64,000 nucleotides of DNA from Bradyrhizobium sp. SZCCT0153. Lineage in GTDB: Bacteria; Pseudomonadota; Alphaproteobacteria; Rhizobiales; Xanthobacteraceae. Shown here piece after piece: positions 23,075 to 30,943 of this stretch (the first letter of the stretch is position 1; each line of letters starts with the position of its first letter). The notes beneath the pieces were generated by a model. It ran no database searches. It worked only from the letters and a program-made list of their open reading frames with translations, and was not told the DNA's origin. Both the position numbers and the translations under genes were made by a program. Location: NCBI RefSeq assembly GCF_018129995.1, contig NZ_JAFCKS010000002.1, positions 248,001 through 312,000 on the forward strand, given 5' to 3'.

Positions 23075-25780
23075 ATGACAGCGATCGATCCCACGCTCCG
23101 CACCACCAAGACGACCTGTCCCTATTGCGGCGTCGGCTGCGGCGTGCTGGCGACCCCCGACGGCAGGGGCGGCGCGGCGGTCGTCGGCGATCCCGATCAT
23201 CCCGCCAATTTCGGCCGGCTGTGCTCGAAGGGGTCCGCGCTCGGCGAGACCGTCGGGCTGGAAAGCCGTCTGCTCTATCCGATGATCCGCTGCAAGGGCG
23301 CGCTCGAGCGCGTTGCCTGGAGCGATGCGCTTGACCACATCGCCCATCGCATGCAGCACATCGTCGCGCGCGACGGCGCCGACGCGGTCGCGTTCTATCT
23401 CTCCGGCCAGCTCCTGACCGAAGACTATTACGTCGCCAACAAGCTGATGAAGGGCTTTGTCGGCACCGCCAATGTCGACACCAATTCGCGGCTCTGCATG
23501 TCGTCCTCGGTCGCCGGTCATCGCCGCGCCTTCGGCGCCGACACCGTGCCCGGCTGCTATGAGGATCTCGACGAGGCCGATTTGCTCGTGTTCGTCGGCT
23601 CGAACGCGGCCTGGTGCCATCCGGTGCTGTTCCAGCGCATGCTGAAGAACCGGCAGGAGCGCGGTGCGCGCATGATCGTGATCGATCCGCGCCGCACCGA
23701 TACCGCCACGGACGTCGACCTTTTTCTCGGTCTCAAGCCCGGCACCGACACCGCGCTGTTCTGCGGCCTGTTCGTGCATCTCGTCGACCATGGTGCGCTC
23801 GATCAGGACTACATCGCGCAATACACCTCGGGCTTCGACGACGCGCTGGCGCGCGCACGCAACATCGCCGGCAGCGTCACCGCGACTGCGCTGGCGACGG
23901 GGCTGTCCGAGCAGGACATCGCGACCTTCTTCAAGATGTTCCGCGACACGCCGCGCGTCGTGACGCTCTATTCGCAGGGTGTCAACCAGTCGGCGCAGGG
24001 GACAGACAAGGTCAACGCGATCCTGAACTGCCATCTTGCCACGGGCCGTATCGGCAAGCCCGGCGCCTCGCCGTTCTCGCTCACCGGCCAGCCCAACGCG
24101 ATGGGCGGCCGCGAGGTCGGCGGCCTCGCCAACCAGCTCGCCGCGCACATGAACTTCACGCCGCCCGACATCGACCGTGTCAGGCGATTCTGGAAGGCGC
24201 CGCGCATCGCCACCCATGAGGGATTGAAGGCGGTACAGCTGTTCGAGGCCATCAATCGCGGCGAGGTCAAGGCGCTGTGGGTGATGGGCACCAATCCGGC
24301 GGTGTCGTTGCCCGACGCCGACTTCGTGCGCGAAGCGCTGAAGAAGCTCGAGCTGTTCGTGATCTCCGAGAACGTGCTCTCCAACGACACGGTCGAGGCC
24401 GGCCCGCATGTGCTGCTGCCGGCGCTTGCCTGGGGCGAGAAGTCGGGCACCGTCACCAACTCCGAGCGCCGCATCTCGCGCCAGCGCTCGTTCCTGCCGG
24501 CACCGGGCGAGGCGCGGCCGGACTGGTGGATTCTCAGCGAGACCGCCAAACGTCTCGGCTTCGGCGACAGCTTCAATTACAAATCCGCCGCGGATATTTT
24601 CCGCGAGCACGCGGCGCTCTCGGCGTTCGAGAACAATGGCAGCCGCGACTTCGATATCGGCGCGCTCACTGCGCTGTCCGATGATGGGTTCGACGCCTTG
24701 GACCCCGTGCAGTGGCCTGCCCGCGAAGGCGAGGCACCGGGCGAGCGCTTCTTTGCCGGCGGCGGCTTCTTCACCAATGACGGCAGGGGCCGTTTCGTCG
24801 CGCCGGAAGTGCCGGCGCTGCGCGGCGAGACCGGGCCGTCGCGGCCGTTGCGGCTCAACACCGGCCGCATCCGCGACCAGTGGCACACCATGACCCGCAC
24901 GGGCCTCAGCCAGCGGCTGGGCGCGCATCTGCCCGAGCCGTTCGTCGAGATTCATCCCGACGACGCCAGCAAATACAGCATCGCCCATGACGGCTTCGCC
25001 CGTATCACCACCGATTACGGCCAGTGCATCCTGAAGGTCGTCGTCAGCGACCGCCAGCAGCGCGGCACGCTGTTCGCGCCGATCCACTGGAGCGCGATGA
25101 ATGCCTCGCACGGCCGCGTCGGCGCGCTGGTCGCACCGTTCACCGATCCGTTCTCGGGGCAACCGGAATCCAAGGCGACGCCGGCCGCGATCGCGCCGTA
25201 TGAATACGTCTTCCGCGGCTTTGCGCTGTCGCGCAAGCAGCTCGATCTGCCGCCGAACCTGATGTGGACCCGCGTCACCGTGAGCGGCGGCTTCGGCTAT
25301 CTGTTCGCCGACAATGCGGATCTGTCGCGCTGGCCGGCCTGGCTCGACAGCGTTGCCGGCGAGGACGTCGCCGACTATCGCGATTTCGGCGGCGGCGTCT
25401 ACCGCGCGGCGTCGTTTGTGGGCGACCGCATCGAGACCTGCCTGTTCGTCGGCCCCGCGCATGATGCCGGCGATTGGGAGGTGGTGAAGAGCCTGTTCGT
25501 GGCCGACCACGTCACCGACGAGCAGCGCCGCATGCTGCTGTCCGGCAAGTCCAGTGAGGGCGCAGCTTCGACGGGTCCCGTTGTCTGCGCCTGCTTCGGC
25601 GTCGGCCGCGGCACCATCTGCGACACCATCGTCGCAGGCGCCCGCACGGCCGCCGAGATCGGCGCAAAGCTCAAGGCCGGCACCAATTGCGGCTCCTGCA
25701 TCCCGGAGCTGAAGCGCCTGATCGCAACGACGGAGGTTGCGCCGGTGAAGCAGGCCAAGCTCGCGGGCGCCGCGGGCTAG
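23075..25780 (+). CDS. nasC: Assimilatory nitrate reductase catalytic subunit
   Basis: A 901-residue cytoplasmic molybdoenzyme reducing nitrate to nitrite. An N-terminal [4Fe-4S] site (Cys15, Cys18, Cys22, Cys50) precedes the bis-MGD catalytic domains and the C-terminal molybdopterin-dinucleotide-binding domain. A BFD-like [2Fe-2S] domain ends the protein (about 838-890: CACF, IC, NCGSC). The absence of a Tat leader separates it from NapA. The start at 23075 is 14 bp after flp. No nitrite reductase follows, so that step is encoded elsewhere. Confidence 0.93.
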   Translation: MTAIDPTLRTTKTTCPYCGVGCGVLATPDGRGGAAVVGDPDHPANFGRLCSKGSALGETVGLESRLLYPMIRCKGALERVAWSDALDHIAHRMQHIVARDGADAVAFYLSGQLLTEDYYVANKLMKGFVGTANVDTNSRLCMSSSVAGHRRAFGADTVPGCYEDLDEADLLVFVGSNAAWCHPVLFQRMLKNRQERGARMIVIDPRRTDTATDVDLFLGLKPGTDTALFCGLFVHLVDHGALDQDYIAQYTSGFDDALARARNIAGSVTATALATGLSEQDIATFFKMFRDTPRVVTLYSQGVNQSAQGTDKVNAILNCHLATGRIGKPGASPFSLTGQPNAMGGREVGGLANQLAAHMNFTPPDIDRVRRFWKAPRIATHEGLKAVQLFEAINRGEVKALWVMGTNPAVSLPDADFVREALKKLELFVISENVLSNDTVEAGPHVLLPALAWGEKSGTVTNSERRISRQRSFLPAPGEARPDWWILSETAKRLGFGDSFNYKSAADIFREHAALSAFENNGSRDFDIGALTALSDDGFDALDPVQWPAREGEAPGERFFAGGGFFTNDGRGRFVAPEVPALRGETGPSRPLRLNTGRIRDQWHTMTRTGLSQRLGAHLPEPFVEIHPDDASKYSIAHDGFARITTDYGQCILKVVVSDRQQRGTLFAPIHWSAMNASHGRVGALVAPFTDPFSGQPESKATPAAIAPYEYVFRGFALSRKQLDLPPNLMWTRVTVSGGFGYLFADNADLSRWPAWLDSVAGEDVADYRDFGGGVYRAASFVGDRIETCLFVGPAHDAGDWEVVKSLFVADHVTDEQRRMLLSGKSSEGAASTGPVVCACFGVGRGTICDTIVAGARTAAEIGAKLKAGTNCGSCIPELKRLIATTEVAPVKQAKLAGAAG

Positions 25781-26104
25781 GCGCTGCTCTCGCCGTCGTC
25801 ATTGCGCGCCAACGGGTCCGCGCGAAGCGCGGCCCGATGACGGGCTCCGTGAAGCAATCCGGAGTTCCTCCGCGGTGGGCAGTCTGGGTTGCTTCGCCTC
25901 CGCCTTCGCTCTTCGAGCTACGGCGGACAGGGCGCTCGCAACGACGGGGTTGATGGAGGCGTGCTTCCTATCTTTCCGTCGTCGTCCACCCATTGCCCCG
26001 ATCAGTTGCTGAAGCGCACCGCCGCCACCATCTACTGCGGCAACATCTCCCTGTGGTAATGGGTCCTGGCTTTCGCCAGGACGACATAGATTTCGGAGAC
26101 GAAC
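25781..26104. other. Intergenic region after nasC
   Basis: 324 bp. Most of it is a diverged dispersed palindromic repeat (25797-25946); no gene is seen. The last 150 bases precede the aldo/keto reductase gene and contain a second piece of repeat-like sequence ('GGTCCTGGCTTTCGCCAGGACGACA') that can fold on itself. Confidence 0.55.
25797..25946. repeat. Dispersed palindromic repeat, family A, diverged copy
   Basis: Outer arms CGTCATTGCGCG and CGCTCGCAACGACG with an inner pair GAAGCAATCC/GGGTTGCTTC. It is a longer, degenerate relative of the copies at 35079 and 51218, with extra sequence in both arms. Confidence 0.6.
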
Positions 26105-26944
26105 ATGAACACACATGCCTTCGGCAAGACCGGCGCCAACGTCTCCGTCATCGGGCAGGGCACCTGGTATCTCGACCACGGCGACCGCAAACGCGCCATC
26201 GCTGCGCTTCAGCGCGGACTCGATCTCGGCATGACCCATATCGATACCGCTGAAATGTATGGCGATGCGGAACTCGTCATAGCCGATGCGATCGCGGGCC
26301 GGCGCGACGACGTGTTCCTGGTTTCAAAGGTGCTGCCGAGCAACGCCTCGCGGCGCGGAACCATCACCGCGTGCGAGCGCTCGCTGAAGCGGCTGAAGAC
26401 CGATCGTCTCGATTGCTATCTGCTGCACTGGCGCGGTTCCTATCCGCAGGAAGACACCGTGGCCGCCTTCGAAGAGCTGGTGAAGGCTGGCAAGATCAAA
26501 TCGTGGGGCGTCTCCAATTTCGACGCAGACGATCTCGACGAGATGCTCGATGTCGCCGGCGAAGGCCGGATCGCCTGCAACCAGGTGCTCTATCATCTGA
26601 AGGAACGCGCGATCGAGCATGCGGTGATCCCGTGGTGCGCGCAGCATGGTGTCGCCGTGGTCGCCTATTCGCCGTTCGGTCATGACGATTTCCCAGCTGA
26701 TGGCAGCAAGGGCGGCGCCGTGCTGGCGCGCATCGCAGAGGCGCGTCGTGCGACACCGCGTCAGGTCGCGCTGAGCTTCCTCACCCGTGCGACTACGGTG
26801 TTCGCGATCCCGAAGGCATCGTCTTCGGAACACGCCGGCGAAAATGCCGCGGCCGGCGATCTCATGCTGACGAAAGAGGAGATTGCTGCGCTGGATGCGG
26901 CGTTTCCGCGCGGTCCGAAGCCGCGCGGCCTACCAATGCTGTAG
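26105..26944 (+). CDS. Aldo/keto reductase
   Basis: A 279-residue NAD(P)H-dependent (beta/alpha)8 reductase. The catalytic tetrad region is recognisable: HIDTAEMYGD (Asp and Tyr), FLVSKVLP (Lys) and LLHWRG (His). It resembles the 2,5-diketo-gluconate reductase branch. AAACGGAGACGAAC-type purine-rich sequence precedes the ATG. It stands alone in its direction of reading until the EamA gene 142 bp later. Substrate unknown. Confidence 0.87.
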   Translation: MNTHAFGKTGANVSVIGQGTWYLDHGDRKRAIAALQRGLDLGMTHIDTAEMYGDAELVIADAIAGRRDDVFLVSKVLPSNASRRGTITACERSLKRLKTDRLDCYLLHWRGSYPQEDTVAAFEELVKAGKIKSWGVSNFDADDLDEMLDVAGEGRIACNQVLYHLKERAIEHAVIPWCAQHGVAVVAYSPFGHDDFPADGSKGGAVLARIAEARRATPRQVALSFLTRATTVFAIPKASSSEHAGENAAAGDLMLTKEEIAALDAAFPRGPKPRGLPML

Positions 26945-27086
26945 TGCAGCAAACGGGCAAATTAACGGAGTATTGACGCGCGCGGACCTCAGCGCATATC
27001 GGCATCCTGTTTTCGGAAGTTGTGAAACCGGCGCATTTGTCGTTTTTTAAGGCCGTCCCCGATTCGCATTTTCCAGAGTTCCAGCC

Positions 27087-28073
27087 GTGACTCCGCCGCC
27101 CGCCGCAGCCGTTAGGCTCGACAGTATTTCCGTGCCCATGCCCGAGAAGAAGAGCGTCGGCCGTCGTGCTCCTGCGCGCGTCGATCATCCCTTCAAGGGT
27201 ATCGCGCTTGTGCTGCTGTCGACGATCTTTCTAGGTTGCTCCGACGTCACCGCGAAATATCTGTCGACGAGCCTGCCGTCGATCGAGATCACCTGGATCC
27301 GCTTCGTGACGTTCGCGCTGATGTTCACGCCGGTGATGCTGCCGGGCTCGCCGCTGCATGCGATGCGCACCGAGCGCCTCGGCCTGCAACTGATGCGCGG
27401 TGCCGCGCTGCTCGGCTCCTCGCTGTTCTTCATCACGGGCCTGAGCTTCCTCCCCATCGCGGAAGCGTCGGCGACCGGCTTCGTCTCGCCGCTGTTCGTC
27501 ACCGCGCTGTCGATCGTCTTCCTGAGCGAGAAGGTCGGTATGCGCCGCTGGATCGCGACCGCGATCGGCCTGACGGGCGTGCTGATCATCCTGCGGCCGG
27601 GCTCCAGCGCGTTTCACGTCGCCGCGTTCTTCCCGATCATCTCGGCATTCTGCTGGGCCGCGGCGCTGATCCTGACACGCATGATGAGCGGCCGCGAAGC
27701 CGTCCTCACCACCATGGCCTATTCCGCGCTCACGGGTCTTGCGATTCTCAGTGTGATGGTGCCGTTCGTCTGGGTGACTCCGACCTGGACTGCAATCGGG
27801 CTTGGCATCGTGATCGGCGTTGCCTCGACCGTCGGCCAGTGGATCATCGTGTTGGCCTATCGCTACGGCGACGCCTCGGTGCTGGCGCCGTTCTCCTACA
27901 CGCAATTGCTCTGGGTCAGCATTCTGGGCTTCTTCATCTTCGGCGAAGTGCCTGATGTCTGGACCGTCGTGGGTGCGGCCTTCATCGTCGCCAGCGGTCT
28001 CTACATCGCCCACCGCGAGCGCGTCCGCCGTGCCCAGCTCCTGGTGCTGGAAGAGCGTTCCCCAAACGCCTGA
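27087..28073 (+). CDS. EamA/DMT-family transporter
   Basis: A 328-residue drug/metabolite transporter with ten predicted membrane helices in two EamA halves (about 30-160 and 175-310). It is likely a metabolite or amino-acid exporter. The start is uncertain: GTG 27087 gives a short proline-rich cytoplasmic N-terminus, and ATG 27138 (MPEKKSVGRR) would shorten it by 17 residues; neither has a strong ribosome-binding site. Monocistronic by spacing. Confidence 0.83.
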   Translation: MTPPPAAAVRLDSISVPMPEKKSVGRRAPARVDHPFKGIALVLLSTIFLGCSDVTAKYLSTSLPSIEITWIRFVTFALMFTPVMLPGSPLHAMRTERLGLQLMRGAALLGSSLFFITGLSFLPIAEASATGFVSPLFVTALSIVFLSEKVGMRRWIATAIGLTGVLIILRPGSSAFHVAAFFPIISAFCWAAALILTRMMSGREAVLTTMAYSALTGLAILSVMVPFVWVTPTWTAIGLGIVIGVASTVGQWIIVLAYRYGDASVLAPFSYTQLLWVSILGFFIFGEVPDVWTVVGAAFIVASGLYIAHRERVRRAQLLVLEERSPNA

Positions 28074-28133
28074 AGCAATATCACGGCTTCCGCTTCGTGC
28101 TATCAACGGCTCCAACAACACGGGAGGAGCCGG

Positions 28134-29213
28134 ATGCGCGCTGCGATCTTCAGGAACGGTGAGATTATCGTCGACGAAATGGCCGAGCCGACGCCGGGCA
28201 ACGGCCAGGTGCTGGTCAAGACGCTCGCCTGCGGCATCTGCGGCTCCGACCTGCACGCGCGCCAGCACGCCCATCGCATGGTGGAGATGGCGCGAAAGAC
28301 CGGGCGCAAGCCGATGGACCTCACCCGCGACGTCGTGTTCGGCCACGAGTTCTGCTGCGAGATCGTCGACTACGGCCCCGGCACCGCGCGCAAGCTGAAG
28401 CCCGGCACACGCGTCTGCTCGCTGCCAGCGCTCGTGACGCCGCAGGGCATCGAAGGCATCGGCTATTCCAACGACAATGTCGGCGGCTATGCCGCGGCGA
28501 TGCTGCTCAGCGAGCCGCTGCTGCTCGAAGTACCCAATGGACTTGCGCCCGAACATGCCGCGCTGACCGAGCCTCTCGCCGTCGGCGTCCACGCCGTGGC
28601 GAAAGCCAACATAAGCGGTGGCGAAGTGCCGCTCGTGATCGGCTGCGGTCCGGTCGGGCTGGCGGTGATCGCGGCGCTCAGGATCAGGGGCCTGCATCCG
28701 ATCGTCGCCGCCGACTATTCGCCGGCGCGGCGCGCCCTCGCGGCCAGGCTCGGCGCCAATATCGTGGTCGATCCAAAAGTGTCGCAGCCCTATGCGACCT
28801 GGGCCGAGCATGCGCAGATGTCCGAGGCCGAGAAGGCGGCGCGGCCGCCGCTGCAGGCGATGCTGCCCGCACTCAAGCCCGCGATCATCTTCGAATGCGT
28901 CGGCGTGCCCGGACTGTTGCAGCAGGTGTACGAGGGCGCGCCGCGCGATGCCAGGATCGTCGTGGTCGGCGTCTGCATGGAAAGCGACAAAAGCGAGCCG
29001 ATGCTCGGCATCATGAAGGAGCTCAACGTCCAGTATGTGCTCGGCTACACGCCGGACGAGTTCGCAGCTTCATTGCGCCTGATCGCCGAAGGGCAGGTGG
29101 ATGCGGCAGCGATGGTGACGGCGCAAATCGGCATCGATGGCGTCGCAAAAGCCTTCGCCGACCTCGCCAATCCCGAGGCGCACACCAAGATCATCGTGCA
29201 GCCGTGGCGGTGA
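28134..29213 (+). CDS. Zinc-binding alcohol dehydrogenase family protein
   Basis: A 359-residue medium-chain dehydrogenase. The zinc-binding N-terminal segment CGICGSDLHA and 'GHEFCCEIV' are followed by the nucleotide-binding 'VIGCGPVGLAVIAA'. A long insertion around 'EHAQMSEAEKAARPP' after the cofactor domain is unusual for the family. GGGAGGAGC sits before the ATG. The likely reaction is NAD(P)-dependent oxidation of an alcohol; the substrate is not evident. Confidence 0.87.
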   Translation: MRAAIFRNGEIIVDEMAEPTPGNGQVLVKTLACGICGSDLHARQHAHRMVEMARKTGRKPMDLTRDVVFGHEFCCEIVDYGPGTARKLKPGTRVCSLPALVTPQGIEGIGYSNDNVGGYAAAMLLSEPLLLEVPNGLAPEHAALTEPLAVGVHAVAKANISGGEVPLVIGCGPVGLAVIAALRIRGLHPIVAADYSPARRALAARLGANIVVDPKVSQPYATWAEHAQMSEAEKAARPPLQAMLPALKPAIIFECVGVPGLLQQVYEGAPRDARIVVVGVCMESDKSEPMLGIMKELNVQYVLGYTPDEFAASLRLIAEGQVDAAAMVTAQIGIDGVAKAFADLANPEAHTKIIVQPWR

Positions 29214-29223
29214 CGGTCCTGTA

Positions 29224-29309
29224 GGATGGGCAAAGCATAGCGTGCCCGCCATTCCCATCACAAGCGCGGACGCATGGTGGGCACGGCGCTACGCGCCTTT
29301 GCCCACCCT
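29224..29309. repeat. Dispersed palindromic repeat, family E
   Basis: Outer arms GGATGGGCAAAG and CTTTGCCCACC with inner CGTGCCCGCC and GGTGGGCACG. The imperfect long palindrome fills the gap between the dehydrogenase gene and the convergent ppk2 gene. Confidence 0.6.
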
Positions 29310-29321
29310 GCGAGATCTTCT

Positions 29322-30239
29322 TCAGTACTTCGACGGCACGTACATCTCCGGCGGAATTGGGCCGCGGTGATAGTCCGGATTGCGGACGCGCGGCGGCAGC
29401 ACCACCGGCACGCGTGCGACCTCCTGGTACGGCATCTGGCTCAGGAAGTGAGCGATGCAGTTGAGCCGGGCGCGCTTCTTGTCCACGGCATCCACGATCC
29501 ACCACGGCGAATCCGGCAGGTGCGTGTGCTCCAGCATCGTCTCCTTGGCCTTGGTGTACGCCTCCCAGCGGCTGCGCGCCTCGACGTCCATCGGGCTCAG
29601 CTTCCACTGCTTCAGTGAATCCCTGATGCGCATGCTGAAGCGGAACTGCTGCTCGTCGTCGGTGATCGAGAACCAGTACTTGACCAGGATGATGCCGGAG
29701 CGGATCAGCATCCGCTCGAACTCCGGCACCGTCTTGAAGAACTCCTCGTACTCGTCCTCGGAGCAGAAGCCCACCACCCGCTCGACGCCGGCGCGATTGT
29801 ACCAGCTGCGGTCGAACAGCACGATCTCGCCGCCGGCCGGCAGGTGCGAGACGTAGCGCTGGAAGTACCATTGCGTGCGTTCGCGCTCGCTCGGCGCCGG
29901 CAGCGCGGCGACGCGGCAGATCCTGGGATTGAGGCGCTGGGTGATGCGCTTGATGACGCCGCCCTTGCCGGCGGAGTCGCGGCCCTCGAACAGCACGACG
30001 ACCTTCTTCTTTTCGCTCTGCACCCAGTCCTGGAGCTTCACGAACTCGCCCTGGAGCCGCAGCAACTCCTTGAAATAGAGCCTGCGATCCACCGTCGGAC
30101 TGAGCGTGTCGTTCTCGTCCAGGAACTCGTCGAGCCGGCTGTCGTCCAGCTCGAGCTCCAGCTCCTCGTCGAGATTGTCGGCCATTTCCTGGTAGATGCG
30201 CTCGCGCATGGCGGTGGTGGGGCGATCGACTGCGGTCAT
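29322..30239 (-). CDS. ppk2: Polyphosphate kinase 2
   Basis: A 305-residue PPK2-family enzyme that transfers phosphate between polyphosphate and nucleotides. The P-loop GRDSAGKGG begins at residue 86 (Lys92), and the lid/Walker B segment 'FDRSWYNRAG' follows. An acidic N-terminal extension (about 20-50) precedes the single domain. PPK2 class I is likely from the single-domain length, but nucleotide preference (GDP or ADP) cannot be read. Convergent with the upstream dehydrogenase, with repeat E between. Confidence 0.92.
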   Translation of the reverse strand: MTAVDRPTTAMRERIYQEMADNLDEELELELDDSRLDEFLDENDTLSPTVDRRLYFKELLRLQGEFVKLQDWVQSEKKKVVVLFEGRDSAGKGGVIKRITQRLNPRICRVAALPAPSERERTQWYFQRYVSHLPAGGEIVLFDRSWYNRAGVERVVGFCSEDEYEEFFKTVPEFERMLIRSGIILVKYWFSITDDEQQFRFSMRIRDSLKQWKLSPMDVEARSRWEAYTKAKETMLEHTHLPDSPWWIVDAVDKKRARLNCIAHFLSQMPYQEVARVPVVLPPRVRNPDYHRGPIPPEMYVPSKY

Positions 30240-30348
30240 GGGTCATTCTCTCGGCTCGGGTGCCAATATCCCCACGACCATCGATGGGGTTTATTGCGCC
30301 CATGTGACACCGGCGGCCGGCCGGTTCCGAAATGGGCCGGGCAAGCCG

Positions 30349-30810
30349 TCACACCGGCAATGCGATCGAATATTTGACCTGGCTCAGCGCAAAGCTCGAC
30401 TCGATCGAAGCGATGCCGTCGAGCCGGGTCAGCTTGGTCTTCAGGAATGTCTCGTATGACGCGAGGTCGGCCGCGACCACGCGCAGCAGGTAGTCGCGGT
30501 TGCCGGTCATCAGATAGCACTCCAGCACCTCGTCCCATTTCGAGATCGCGCGCGCGAAGCGGTTGAGGTCCTCCTCCTTCTGCCGCGCCAGCTTGATCGA
30601 GATGAACACGCTGACATGCAGCCCCAGCGCCTTCTGGTCGACGGTCGCGATGTAGCGCGAGATCACGCCGCGCTCCTCCAGCAGCTTGACCCGGCGATGG
30701 CAGGGCGAGACCGAGAGCCCGACCTTGTCGGCGAGTTCCTGCATGGTCAGTCGGCTGTCGTTCTGGAGCAAGGCGAGGATCTTGCGGTCGATGGCGTCGA
30801 GGTCCGGCAT
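30349..30810 (-). CDS. Lrp/AsnC-family transcriptional regulator
   Basis: A 153-residue regulator with an N-terminal helix-turn-helix ('LTMQELADKVGLSVSPCHRRVK') and a C-terminal RAM ligand-binding/oligomerisation domain. It diverges from the AceE-like gene with 133 bp between, and probably controls it in response to an amino acid. No clear operator was found; the spacer contains an AT-rich stretch near 30846-30860. Confidence 0.9.
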   Translation of the reverse strand: MPDLDAIDRKILALLQNDSRLTMQELADKVGLSVSPCHRRVKLLEERGVISRYIATVDQKALGLHVSVFISIKLARQKEEDLNRFARAISKWDEVLECYLMTGNRDYLLRVVAADLASYETFLKTKLTRLDGIASIESSFALSQVKYSIALPV

Positions 30811-30943
30811 TGGGATGAAACCTGTATTCTGTGGGCATGCTTTGGTAAATTATCCCAATATCCGCGGGTATGGCGCGAAAAATTGAGAAGTTTGGCGCGC
30901 TCCGTAGGGGTATGATCGGGGCCTTGTTTTCCGGAGCATCGCC

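Noticed and set aside
22889..25510. 873-codon open frame on the minus strand opposite nasC
   Set aside because: Same codon-bias shadow effect. The plus strand has the full molybdoenzyme motif set; this frame has none and no ribosome-binding site.
23075..25780. Periplasmic (Nap) or respiratory (Nar) nitrate reductase
   Set aside because: No Tat leader, a C-terminal BFD-like [2Fe-2S] domain, and an nrt/narK/flp neighbourhood all indicate the assimilatory enzyme.
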